Below are positions 27,004 through 34,827 of a stretch of 64,000 nt of DNA, piece by piece (position 1 is the stretch's first letter; every line of letters begins with the position of its first letter). This DNA is from Variovorax paradoxus EPS (GTDB lineage: Bacteria > Pseudomonadota > Gammaproteobacteria > Burkholderiales > Burkholderiaceae_C), in assembly GCF_000184745.1 (NCBI RefSeq), contig NC_014931.1:5766001-5830000 (forward strand), given 5' to 3'. The position numbers were made by a program, and so were the translations under genes. A model generated the notes under the pieces. It was given only the letters and a program-made list of their open reading frames with translations, searched no databases and was not told the origin of the DNA.

Positions 27004-28116
27004 ATGACGAAGATGCGCACGCTTTGCGTCGCCGCCGCGCTGGCGCTGACCGCGATGGGCGCCTCGGCCCAGATCCTCATCGGCCAGACCGCCGGCATGA
27101 CCGGCTCGGTCGCCGCGAGCGTGAACGAGACCATCGGCGGCGCGCAGCTGGTGATCGATGCAGCCAACGCGCAGGGCGGCATCCACGGCGAGAAGATCGA
27201 GGTGGTCCGCATGGACGACGGTTTCGACGTGAAGCGCGCCAGCGACAACGCCCGCGCGCTCATTGAGGACAAGAAGGTGGTCGCGCTCTTCATGAGCCGC
27301 GGCACGCCGCACTCGCAGGCGATCATTCCGTGGCTCGACAAGAACGAGGTCGCGCTCATCGGTCCTTCCACCGGCGCGATGGTGCTGCACAAGCCGCTGC
27401 AAAAGCATGTGTTCAACGTGCGCGCCACCTACCAGCGCGAGGCCGAGAAGGCGGTGCAGCACCTGCTGACCATCGGCCTCACGCGCATCGCCGTGGTGTA
27501 CGTGACCGACTCATTCGGCAAGGACGCGCTCGAAGGTGCGATGACCGGCTTCACCAAGGGCAAGGCCACGCCGACGGTGACCATTCCCGCCGACCGCGAC
27601 AAGCCGGACTACGCGGCCATCGTGCCGACCATCAAGGACGCCAACGCGCAGGCCGTGCTGTGGATCGGCTCGGGCGTCGCGGTGGTCGACGGCATCAAGG
27701 CGCTGCGCGCCTCGGGCTCGGCGGCGCAGGTGGTCACGCTGTCGAACAACGCCTCGTCGGGCTTCATCAAGCAGTTGGGCGATGCGAGCCGGGGCGTGAT
27801 CGTGACGCAGGTTTTTCCGAACGAGCGCTCGCTCGGCCAGCCGATGGTGAAGGAGGCGCTCACGCTGGCCAAGGCCAAAGGGCAGGCGGAGCTTTCGCCC
27901 GCCGCGCTCGAAGGCTTTGCCTCGGCCAAGGTGCTGGTCGAGGCGCTGCGCCGCGCGGGCCCGAAGCCCACGCGCGCCAAGATGCTGGCCGCGCTGGAAA
28001 GCATCCGCAGCTACGACCTCGGCGGTGGGCTGGAGGTGAGCTACACGCCGCAGGACCACAGCGGCATCGACTTCGCGGACCTGGCGATCATCAGCGACGG
28101 GCGGTTCAAGCGCTGA
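27004..28116 (+). CDS. ABC-type periplasmic amino-acid-binding protein, paralog 1
   Basis: A 370-residue type-1 periplasmic binding protein (Leu/Ile/Val-receptor-like). The signal peptide is MTKMRTLCVAAALALTAM with cleavage at ASA-Q; the mature protein starts QILIGQTAGMTGSVAASV. Landmarks are AQGGIHGEKIE and GPSTGAMVLHKPL. No permease or ATPase genes accompany it, so it may serve a transporter elsewhere or act as a sensor. It is followed by a perfect 11-bp-stem terminator and a close paralog of the same length. Start chosen at 27004 because it gives a standard signal peptide. Confidence 0.88.
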   Translation: MTKMRTLCVAAALALTAMGASAQILIGQTAGMTGSVAASVNETIGGAQLVIDAANAQGGIHGEKIEVVRMDDGFDVKRASDNARALIEDKKVVALFMSRGTPHSQAIIPWLDKNEVALIGPSTGAMVLHKPLQKHVFNVRATYQREAEKAVQHLLTIGLTRIAVVYVTDSFGKDALEGAMTGFTKGKATPTVTIPADRDKPDYAAIVPTIKDANAQAVLWIGSGVAVVDGIKALRASGSAAQVVTLSNNASSGFIKQLGDASRGVIVTQVFPNERSLGQPMVKEALTLAKAKGQAELSPAALEGFASAKVLVEALRRAGPKPTRAKMLAALESIRSYDLGGGLEVSYTPQDHSGIDFADLAIISDGRFKR

Positions 28117-28147
28117 CGCTCTAGCTCCCTCTGTTTTCTACCTATTA

Positions 28148-28181
28148 CGGCCCGCCGGCTCCCCGGCGGGCCGTTGCTTTT
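28148..28181 (+). terminator. intrinsic terminator after the first binding-protein gene
   Basis: Perfect 11-bp stem, CGGCCCGCCGG (28148-28158) pairing with CCGGCGGGCCG (28163-28173), loop of four, followed by TTGCTTTT. It lies 31 bp after the stop at 28116. Confidence 0.85.
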
Positions 28182-28297
28182 GGGGCTCTGCAAACAATGG
28201 TTTGACAGGGTTTCCACGAGCAAGCAAATGTCACCTGCAGCAACACATTACACATCTTCTGACATGGGGCCGGTGCCTCGTGGAAAGGCTTTGTTCG

Positions 28298-29410
28298 ATG
28301 AAGACGATGTTCGCCTCCTGCGCCGCTGCGCTCCTTTTGGCAGCGGTGGTCCCCGGCGTGTCGGCCCAGATCCTGATCGGCCAGTCGGCCGACCTCTCGG
28401 GCCCGGTGTCGGCCAGCGTGAAGGAGACGATCCTCGGCTCGCAACTGGTGATCGACCAGGTCAACGCCCAGGGCGGCATCAACGGCGAGCAGGTCGAGGT
28501 GATCCGCCTGGACGACGGCCTCGATGCCAAGCGTTCGCTGGAAAACACCCGCATCCTGATCGAGGACAAGAAGGTCGTTGCGCTGCTCCTGAACCGCGGC
28601 ACGCCCAACACGATCGCCGTGATCCCGCTGCTCGACAAATACGGCGTGGCGCTGGTCGGCCCCTCGACGGGTGCGATGGTGCTGCACAAGCCGCTGCAGA
28701 AGAACATCTTCAACGTGCGCTCGACCTACCAGCGCGAGGCCGAGAAGGCGGTGCAGCACCTGAACACCACCGGCATCCAGCGCATCGCCGTGGTCCAGGC
28801 CGACGACTCCTTCGGCAAGGACGCGATGGAAGGTGCGAACAAGGGTTTCGAGAAGGCGAACCTGAAGCCGGCGGTGGTGGCGCTGGCCGACCGCAGCAAG
28901 CCCGACTACGCTGCGATCGTGCCGCAGATCACCAAGGCCAATGCGCAGGCCGTGCTATGGATCGGCTCGGGCACCGCGGTGACCGAAGGCGTGAAGGCAC
29001 TGCGGGCCGCGGGCTCGGCGGCGCAGATCATCACGCTGTCGAACAACGCGGCCTCGGGCTTCATCAAGGAGCTGGGCTCGGCGAGCGCGGGCGTGATCAT
29101 CACGCAGGTGCTGCCCTACGAGCGCTCGTTCGGCCATCCGATGATCAAGGAAGCGATGGCACTCGCTAAAGCCAAGGGGCAGAACGAGTTGTCGCCGGCG
29201 CTGCTCGAAGGCTTCGTCGCCACCAAGGTGCTGGTGGAGGCGCTGCGCCGCACCGGCCCCAAGCCCACGCGCGCGAAGCTCATCGCCACGCTCAACAGCT
29301 TCCAGTACGACGCGGGCGGCGGCGTCGAGGTGAACTACTCGCCGACGGACCACTCGGGCATCGACTATGTCGATCTGTCGATCGTGAGCGAGGGCCGCTT
29401 CAAGCGTTGA
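28298..29410 (+). CDS. ABC-type periplasmic amino-acid-binding protein, paralog 2
   Basis: A 370-residue type-1 binding protein, clearly a tandem duplicate of the gene at 27004: same length, same mature start QILIGQSADLSGPVSASV, and shared blocks such as GPSTGAMVLHKPLQK, TYQREAEKAVQHL and QAVLWIGSG. The signal peptide is MKTMFASCAAALLLAAVV with cleavage at VSA-Q. The genes are separated by a terminator and a spacer with CAAAC/GTTTG arms (28191-28204), so each may have its own promoter. Sequence drift between the copies suggests different ligands. No membrane partners nearby. Confidence 0.88.
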   Translation: MKTMFASCAAALLLAAVVPGVSAQILIGQSADLSGPVSASVKETILGSQLVIDQVNAQGGINGEQVEVIRLDDGLDAKRSLENTRILIEDKKVVALLLNRGTPNTIAVIPLLDKYGVALVGPSTGAMVLHKPLQKNIFNVRSTYQREAEKAVQHLNTTGIQRIAVVQADDSFGKDAMEGANKGFEKANLKPAVVALADRSKPDYAAIVPQITKANAQAVLWIGSGTAVTEGVKALRAAGSAAQIITLSNNAASGFIKELGSASAGVIITQVLPYERSFGHPMIKEAMALAKAKGQNELSPALLEGFVATKVLVEALRRTGPKPTRAKLIATLNSFQYDAGGGVEVNYSPTDHSGIDYVDLSIVSEGRFKR

Positions 29411-29434
29411 TCGCCCCGCCGCGCGGCTTGCTTC

Positions 29435-29584
29435 TTACTTGGGCGCGGCGGCGGGCGCGGGCTCGTGCGTGGTGGTGTCGCCACCATGCTTTTCGCCCGA
29501 CATGTCGATTTTGTCGCCGGCCTTCGAAATCACGTACAGGGCAATGGCGGCAAAGATGACGAAGCCGACTGCGATTTTCCACAT
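29435..29584 (-). CDS. 49-residue single-pass membrane protein of unknown function
   Basis: Begins MWKIAVGFVIFAAIALYVIS (one transmembrane helix, about 3-20), then a polar stretch KAGDKIDMSGEKHGGDTTTH and an Ala/Pro tail. A GGAGA ribosome-binding site lies about 8 bp before the ATG at 29584. Codon use (G/C third positions) looks coding. Membrane orientation and role are unknown; the basic Lys21 after the helix would favour the C-terminus inside. It stands between the second binding protein (convergent) and the MHS transporter. Confidence 0.7.
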   Translation of the reverse strand: MWKIAVGFVIFAAIALYVISKAGDKIDMSGEKHGGDTTTHEPAPAAAPK

Positions 29585-29642
29585 GGGTGCTGTCTCCTGA
29601 AGAGGATGGGATGGTGAGAAGGGTTCAAAGGGTTCAAGAAAA

Positions 29643-29708
29643 GGGCCTCATGCCGTTGGATGGCATGAAGCCCCTTTGTTGAACGGAGGGCAGCCTGCGC
29701 AGCCCTCC
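29643..29708. terminator. tandem hairpins downstream of the MHS transporter gene
   Basis: Two stem-loops. GGGCCTCATGCC (29643-29654) pairs with GGCATGAAGCCCC (29662-29674), flanked by AAAA and TTTG so it can act in both directions; on the minus strand it is followed by TTTTCTT. GGAGGGC (29685-29691) pairs with GCCCTCC (29702-29708). They lie just after the stop of the gene ending at 29732. Confidence 0.65.
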
Positions 29709-29731
29709 TTTCGCGTTTGCGATGTGCGCGA

Positions 29732-31426
29732 TCAGTCGTTCGCGTAGATGTCCACGTCCTTCGTCTCGCGGATGAAGAGCGTGCCGATCACCAGCGTGAT
29801 GCCCGCGATGATGATCGGGTACCAGAGGCCGTTGTACATGTTGCCGGTCGACGCCACGATGGCGAAGGCGGTGGTCGGCAGCAAGCCGCCGAACCAGCCG
29901 TTGCCGATGTGGTACGGCAGGCTCATCGAGGTGTAGCGGATGCGCGTGGGGAACATCTCGACCAGCATCGCGGCGATCGGGCCGTAGACCATCGTCACCA
30001 GCAGCACCAGCCAGAACAAGAGCACGATCGTCAGCACCTTGTTGATCTTGGCGGGGTCGGCCTTGGCCGGGTAGCCCGCGACCTTCAGGTCGTCGGCCAC
30101 GCCCTTCTTGAAGGCGGCGATGGCCTTGGCGGTGTTCTCGTCGAACTTGGAGTTCACGACCACGCCGGTGGGCGCCTCGACGGTCTTGTCGCCGATCTTC
30201 ACGACGGCGGCAGAGCCGGGCGCGCCGGCCACGTTCTCATAGCTCACCGAGTTCTGCACGAGGTAGCGCTTGGCGATGTCGCACGAGCTCTTGAAGTCGA
30301 TCTCGCGGGCCACCGGGTTGCCTTGGAATGAGCAGGTCGCCGGGTCGGCCGTCACCGTGACGCCGGCCGTGGCCTGTGCGCGGGCGAGGTCGGGGTTGGC
30401 GGCTTCGGTCAGCATCTTGAAGACCGGGAAGTAGGTGACCACGGCCAAGAGGCAGCCGGCCATGATGATCGGCTTGCGGCCGACCTTGTCCGACAGCGTG
30501 CCGAAGACCACGAAGAACGGCGTGCCGAGCAGGAGCGCGGCGGCGATCATCAGGTTGGCGGTGGTCGCATCGACCTTGAGCTGCTGCGTCAGGAAGAACA
30601 GTGCATAGAACTGGCCCGAATACCAGACCACGGCCTGGCCAGCCGTGAGGCCGACCAGCGCCAGGATCACGATCTTCAGGTTCTTCCACTCGCCGAACGA
30701 TTCGGCCAGGGGAGCCTTGGAGGTCTTGCCCTCGGCCTTCATCTTCTGGAAGGCCGGCGACTCGCTCAGCGAGAGGCGAATCCACACCGAGATGCCCAGC
30801 AGCAGGATCGACACCAGGAACGGAATGCGCCAGCCCCAGTCGCTGAAGGCCGCTTCGCCCATCCAGGTGCGCACGCCCAGGATCACCAGCAGGCTCAGGA
30901 ACAGCCCGAGCGTTGCCGTGGTCTGGATCCACGAGGTGTACGCACCGCGCTTGCCGTGCGGCGAGTGCTCGGCCACGTAGGTGGCGGCACCGCCGTACTC
31001 GCCGCCGAGCGCGAGGCCCTGCAGCATGCGCAGCGCGATCAGGATCACCGGCGCCGCGACGCCGATGGTCGCGTAGCTGGGCAGAAGGCCGACGATGAAC
31101 GTCGACAGGCCCATGATCAAAATCGTCACCAGGAAGGTGTACTTGCGCCCGATCATGTCGCCCAGGCGGCCGAACACGATGGCGCCGAACGGACGCACCA
31201 GGAAACCGGCAGCGAACGCCAGCAGCGCGAAGATGAAGGCGGCGCCCGCATCCAAGCCGCTGAAGAACTGCTTGGCGATGATCGCCGCGAGCGAACCGTA
31301 GAGATAGAAGTCGTACCACTCGAACACGGTGCCGAGCGAGGAGGCGAAGATGACTTTCTTCTCCTCCGAGGACATGGGCCGGGGGGCCGGATGCGGCACT
31401 CCCCGTGAATCTAGTGTGGCGGCCAT
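29732..31426 (-). CDS. MHS-family (ProP-like) MFS transporter with large periplasmic insert
   Basis: A 564-residue 12-helix symporter of the metabolite:H+ symporter type. It shows ASSLGTVFEWYDFYLYG at the N-terminus, GRLGDMIGRKYTFL between helices 2 and 3, LQGLALGGEYGGAATYVAEH and LSDKVGRKPI. A hydrophilic segment of about 120 residues (about 341-462), with Cys365 and Cys382, interrupts the usual fold between helices 9 and 10, on the predicted periplasmic side. The start at 31426 follows an AGGAGACGAC ribosome-binding site. Substrate probably a carboxylate or osmolyte; not determinable here. Confidence 0.88.
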   Translation of the reverse strand: MAATLDSRGVPHPAPRPMSSEEKKVIFASSLGTVFEWYDFYLYGSLAAIIAKQFFSGLDAGAAFIFALLAFAAGFLVRPFGAIVFGRLGDMIGRKYTFLVTILIMGLSTFIVGLLPSYATIGVAAPVILIALRMLQGLALGGEYGGAATYVAEHSPHGKRGAYTSWIQTTATLGLFLSLLVILGVRTWMGEAAFSDWGWRIPFLVSILLLGISVWIRLSLSESPAFQKMKAEGKTSKAPLAESFGEWKNLKIVILALVGLTAGQAVVWYSGQFYALFFLTQQLKVDATTANLMIAAALLLGTPFFVVFGTLSDKVGRKPIIMAGCLLAVVTYFPVFKMLTEAANPDLARAQATAGVTVTADPATCSFQGNPVAREIDFKSSCDIAKRYLVQNSVSYENVAGAPGSAAVVKIGDKTVEAPTGVVVNSKFDENTAKAIAAFKKGVADDLKVAGYPAKADPAKINKVLTIVLLFWLVLLVTMVYGPIAAMLVEMFPTRIRYTSMSLPYHIGNGWFGGLLPTTAFAIVASTGNMYNGLWYPIIIAGITLVIGTLFIRETKDVDIYAND

Positions 31427-31618
31427 TGCGTCGTCTCCTGTGTGTTTGCGTTCATGCGGCACCCGGTATCCGGGGCCGTGAGGCATTCTTGGAGGCGTGA
31501 CTGACCCGAGACTTGCGCGAAACTGAACCGATGCTTACGGATTAAGGTGAAACCCGCGGGGCGCGTTTCAGCCTGTAAGAAATCGCAACCCTGCTCGGGT
31601 TTGTCCTCGGACGCCTTT

Positions 31619-32263
31619 TCAGGCCTTGCTGCTGCGCAGCAAAGAGGGGCGCTGGTCGGCCGAGGTCCATGCGGGGCCGTCGAACCACGCATCGCCGGCG
31701 AGGTACGAACGCAGCATCGCGAGGCCGTCGAAGCCCCAGAAGAGACGCCCGTCGACCACGTAGGCGGGCGTGCCGAACACGCCGAGCGCGAGCGCCTCGT
31801 CGGTGTTGCGCTTCAGGAGCGCCTTGCTCTCGTCGCTGCCCGCTTCGCGCTGGGGTTGCAGTTGCGCGGTGAGCGCCGCGAGCCGCGCGGCATCGCCGGC
31901 TTCTTCGCCGCCGCGCCACACGTGGCGAAAGATCGTCTCGGCCACCAGGCGGCTGATGCTGCCGTCATCGCTCGTCGAGACCGCGAGCCGAAGGTGCGCG
32001 AGCGGGTTGTAGGGGTGCGAGGCCGGCATCTCGATCTGGATGCCGTTCGCATGGCCGAGCCACAGCACATGGCGGTAGGTCCAGCTGCGCTTCGACGGAA
32101 TCTCGGCCGGCCCGAGCTGGCCGTGTTGCTTGAGCAGCGCCCCGAGCAGCACCGGCTTGTAGGCCACGCTGTAGCTCAGCCCTTCGAGCGCCTCCGGCAG
32201 GTGCTCGAATGCGAGGTGCGCGTAGGGCGAGATGAAGTCGAGATAGAAGTCGATGTGCTTCAT
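31619..32263 (-). CDS. 2-hydroxychromene-2-carboxylate isomerase / DsbA-like GST-kappa protein
   Basis: A 214-residue thioredoxin-fold protein of the kappa GST/HCCA isomerase family. The N-terminal motif FYLDFISPYAHLAFEHLP carries the Ser (SPY) that replaces the DsbA cysteine, and the C-terminal GVFGTPAYVVDGRLFWGFD is characteristic. The family performs glutathione-dependent isomerisation in aromatic degradation, but many members are uncharacterised. The start at 32263 overlaps the DUF1289 gene by four bases (ATGA). A longer in-frame extension would be a translation of the 9-bp repeats and is not credible. Last gene of a four-gene run. Confidence 0.88.
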   Translation of the reverse strand: MKHIDFYLDFISPYAHLAFEHLPEALEGLSYSVAYKPVLLGALLKQHGQLGPAEIPSKRSWTYRHVLWLGHANGIQIEMPASHPYNPLAHLRLAVSTSDDGSISRLVAETIFRHVWRGGEEAGDAARLAALTAQLQPQREAGSDESKALLKRNTDEALALGVFGTPAYVVDGRLFWGFDGLAMLRSYLAGDAWFDGPAWTSADQRPSLLRSSKA

Positions 32264-32589
32264 GCGTCGATGTCTCCAGAGGTTTCCGGGATTTCTGGGA
32301 TTTCTGGGATTTCTGGGATTTCTGGGATTTCTGGGATTTCTGGGATTTCTGGAACGCGCCAGATGCCGGCCCGGGCCCGCAACTCTATCGCGCGCCACAC
32401 GCCGCGGCGCGCGTCGTCTTCCATCTTGCTCCAGCCCGCGATCTCGGGAATGGTGCGCAGGCACCCCTCGCAGAAGCCGCTCAGGCGGTCCATGCGGCAG
32501 ACCGAGGTGCAGGGCGAGGGAACGTCTTCGGGCAGGTCGCGCACGGCGACCGCGCGTGCGGCCAGCGTCTCGGCTTCCGCGAAGTTCAA
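32260..32589 (-). CDS. DUF1289 protein with EIP-repeat tail
   Basis: A 109-residue protein. The DUF1289 core (about 24-58) has four cysteines, Cys27, Cys31, Cys40 and Cys43 (PCTSVCRMD...CEGCLRTIPEIAGW), likely binding a metal or iron-sulfur cluster. The C-terminus is seven consecutive Glu-Ile-Pro units (81-101) from a 9-bp DNA repeat, ending TSGDIDA. The start is TTG, overlapping the upstream deacylase stop by four bases (TTGA), and the stop overlaps the next gene (ATGA), so translation is coupled on both sides. Biochemical role unknown. Confidence 0.82.
   Translation of the reverse strand: MNFAEAETLAARAVAVRDLPEDVPSPCTSVCRMDRLSGFCEGCLRTIPEIAGWSKMEDDARRGVWRAIELRARAGIWRVPEIPEIPEIPEIPEIPEIPEIPETSGDIDA
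32288..32350. repeat. 9-bp coding minisatellite, seven perfect units
   Basis: The unit GGGATTTCT (plus strand) is repeated seven times in a row without change. On the minus strand it codes Glu-Ile-Pro in the DUF1289 gene. Units of nine bases keep the reading frame whatever the copy number. Confidence 0.97.
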
Positions 32590-33074
32590 ACCACGTCCGC
32601 CACCGGCGCGCCGGTGAGGGTTTCGAGGTCCTGCGGCCGGAGCTGGAACACCGCGTGCGGATGACCCGCCGCGGCCCAGATTTCTTCGAAGCGGAAGAGC
32701 TCGCGATCGATCAGCACCACGGGCTTCGTCGCATGCCCCACCGGCGACACGCCGCCGATGGTGAAGCCGGTGCGCGCCTTCACGAACTCGGCATCGGCGC
32801 GGCCGGTCTTGCCGATGAGCGCATCGACTTTCTTCTCGTCCACGCGCTTGTCGCCCGAGGTGATGACCAGCACCGCCACGTCGTCGCTCTTGCGGCGGAA
32901 GATGATGCTCTTGGCGATTTGCCCGACCGCGATGCCGAGCGCATCGGCCGCCTGCTGCGCGGTGCGGCAGGCGTCGTCGAGCATGCGGGGGGAGTGGGGA
33001 TGGCCGGCGTCCTGCAGCACGCGGGACACGCGCTGGACGCCTTCGGGGAGGGAGTGGAGTTCAGAGCCGCACAT
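32586..33074 (-). CDS. YbaK/ProX-type aminoacyl-tRNA deacylase
   Basis: A 162-residue trans-editing protein expected to hydrolyse mischarged aminoacyl-tRNA such as Cys-tRNA(Pro) or Ala-tRNA(Pro). It has the family core with IAKSIIFRR, VLVITSGDKRVDEKKV, the GGVSPVGHA loop and a conserved Lys in the AKS segment. Length is normal. It overlaps the DUF1289 gene by four bases and lies 25 bp after the RhtB gene, all on the minus strand. Exact tRNA specificity is not evident. Confidence 0.85.
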   Translation of the reverse strand: MCGSELHSLPEGVQRVSRVLQDAGHPHSPRMLDDACRTAQQAADALGIAVGQIAKSIIFRRKSDDVAVLVITSGDKRVDEKKVDALIGKTGRADAEFVKARTGFTIGGVSPVGHATKPVVLIDRELFRFEEIWAAAGHPHAVFQLRPQDLETLTGAPVADVV

Positions 33075-33099
33075 GGATTCGAATCTACAGGATCGGATT

Positions 33100-33738
33100 T
33101 CAAGCGCTGCGCTTGAACATGAAGAGGAATGCGCCCATCGCCATCAGCACGCCGCCGAAGACGCGGTTCTGCGCGCGGCGCGCACGCACCGAACGCAGCA
33201 CGCCCTGCAGCCGCGCCGCCAGCCAGGCGTAGCCGTGCATCACGGTCACGTCGACCATCACCGTCGTGGCCAGCAGCACCAGCAGTTGCAGCCACAGCGG
33301 CCGCGTCGGCTCGATGAACTGCGGCAGCACGGCCGCCATGAAGACGATGCCCTTGGGGTTCGTCACGTTGGTGAGGAAACCGCGCAGCACGCGCTGCCGT
33401 GTCGTGAGTTCGGGCTCGCCGGCGGAGTCCGACGCATCGCCGTTCACGGCCGCGACCGGCGCGCGCCACTGGCGCCAGCCCAGCCACAGCAGGTAGCACG
33501 CGCCGACCACCTTGATCACCGTGAACGCGGTCGCCGAAGCGGTGAGCACCGCGCCCACGCCGAGCCCCGCCACCAAGAGGATCACGGCCAGCCCCAGCTG
33601 CAGGCCGACGATGGTGGCCGTGGTGCGCCGCACGCCATAGCTGAGCCCGTGGCTCATGCTGAGCACCGCGCCCGATCCGGGCGAAACCGCAATGACGCAA
33701 CTGGCCACCAGAAATGCAAGCCAGACATGCAGGTCCAC
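33100..33738 (-). CDS. LysE/RhtB-family amino-acid exporter
   Basis: A 212-residue inner-membrane exporter with six predicted helices. The conserved N-terminal block is VIAVSPGSGAVLSMSHGLSYGVR and the central block FLTNVTNPKGIVFM is diagnostic. The start is GTG, supported by an AGGAG site about 8 bp upstream. First gene of the run RhtB, deacylase, DUF1289, isomerase. The exported amino acid is unknown. Confidence 0.9.
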   Translation of the reverse strand: MDLHVWLAFLVASCVIAVSPGSGAVLSMSHGLSYGVRRTTATIVGLQLGLAVILLVAGLGVGAVLTASATAFTVIKVVGACYLLWLGWRQWRAPVAAVNGDASDSAGEPELTTRQRVLRGFLTNVTNPKGIVFMAAVLPQFIEPTRPLWLQLLVLLATTVMVDVTVMHGYAWLAARLQGVLRSVRARRAQNRVFGGVLMAMGAFLFMFKRSA

Positions 33739-33769
33739 GAAAACTCCTGTGCTTGTTGTTGTCGAGTTT

Positions 33770-34690
33770 TCAGCCGGCCCGCTTGGTGCGGATGGCCTTC
33801 GACGCGCGCGAGTTCGGCTCGCGGCCCAGCGCTTCGCTGATGTAGACGCCCGCGTCGATCAGCTTGTCGAGATCGATGCCGGTCTCGATGCCCATGCCGC
33901 GCAGCATGTAGACCACGTCCTCGGTCGCGACATTGCCCGTCGCGCCCTTGGCATACGGGCAGCCGCCCAGGCCCGCCGAGGACGACTGGAAGTTCCACAC
34001 GCCCATCTCGAGCGCCGCCAGCGTGTTGACCAGCGCCTGCCCGTAGGTGTCGTGAAAGTGGCCGGAAATGGCATCGACTTCGAAGTGCGCCAGCGTGGCT
34101 TCCATGGCCGCCTGCACCTTGCGCGGCGTGCCCACGCCGATGGTGTCGGCCACATCCACGCGCTGCACGCCGATGCCCTTCATCAACTGCGCGAGATAGC
34201 CGACCTTGGCCGGCGCGATCTCGCCTTCATAGGGGCAACCGACCGTGCACGACATCGCGCCGCGCACACGAATGCCCTTCTCGAGCGCCGCTGCCACCAC
34301 CGGTGCGAAGCGTTCGATGCTCTCGGCGATCGAGCAGTTGATGTTCTTCTGGCTGAAGGCCTCGCTCGCGGCGCCGAACACCACGATCTCGTCGGGCCAC
34401 TCCTCGCGCGGCGCGGCGATGGCGGCCTCGAAGCCCTTCATGTTGGGCGTGAGCACCGAGTAGAGAACGCCGGGCTTGCGCTGGATGCCGTGCATCACCT
34501 CGGCGTTGTCGGCCATCTGCGGCACCCACTTGGGCGAGACGAAGCTGGTGACCTCGATTTCATTGAGCCCCGCGTCCTGCAGGCGGTGCACGAGGCCGAT
34601 CTTGACCTCGGCCGAGACGGGTTGCTTTTCGTTCTGCAGGCCGTCGCGCGGGCCGACGTCGACGAGCTTGACGCGGGTGGGGAGTTTCAT
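33770..34690 (-). CDS. hydroxymethylglutaryl-CoA lyase
   Basis: Cleaves HMG-CoA to acetoacetate and acetyl-CoA, the last step of leucine degradation. The 306-residue TIM-barrel protein has VDVGPRDGLQNEKQ at the N-terminus (metal-binding Asp), HFHDTYG, and the signature SSAGLGGCPYAKGATGN with the catalytic loop Cys. It is not inside the liu cluster at 48567-56710 but about 14 kb away on the same strand, next to a LysR gene. The start at 34690 (MKLPTRVKLVDVG) is the family N-terminus; longer in-frame readings run through the intergenic region. Confidence 0.93.
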   Translation of the reverse strand: MKLPTRVKLVDVGPRDGLQNEKQPVSAEVKIGLVHRLQDAGLNEIEVTSFVSPKWVPQMADNAEVMHGIQRKPGVLYSVLTPNMKGFEAAIAAPREEWPDEIVVFGAASEAFSQKNINCSIAESIERFAPVVAAALEKGIRVRGAMSCTVGCPYEGEIAPAKVGYLAQLMKGIGVQRVDVADTIGVGTPRKVQAAMEATLAHFEVDAISGHFHDTYGQALVNTLAALEMGVWNFQSSSAGLGGCPYAKGATGNVATEDVVYMLRGMGIETGIDLDKLIDAGVYISEALGREPNSRASKAIRTKRAG

Positions 34691-34827
34691 GGGATGTCTC
34701 TTGTGTCGCGGGAGGATGAAAAAGCCGTCTTCGATTGTCGGACACCTGGGAAGGCCCTGCCTGGTACAGACCGCGCGGAAGGTAGCAATGCGCGCCAGAG
34801 CGGTTGCAAATGGTGCCAGCCCCGCGT

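Noticed and set aside
32288-32350. Possible CRISPR-like repeats
   Set aside because: The units are nine bases with no spacers between them; this is a coding minisatellite.
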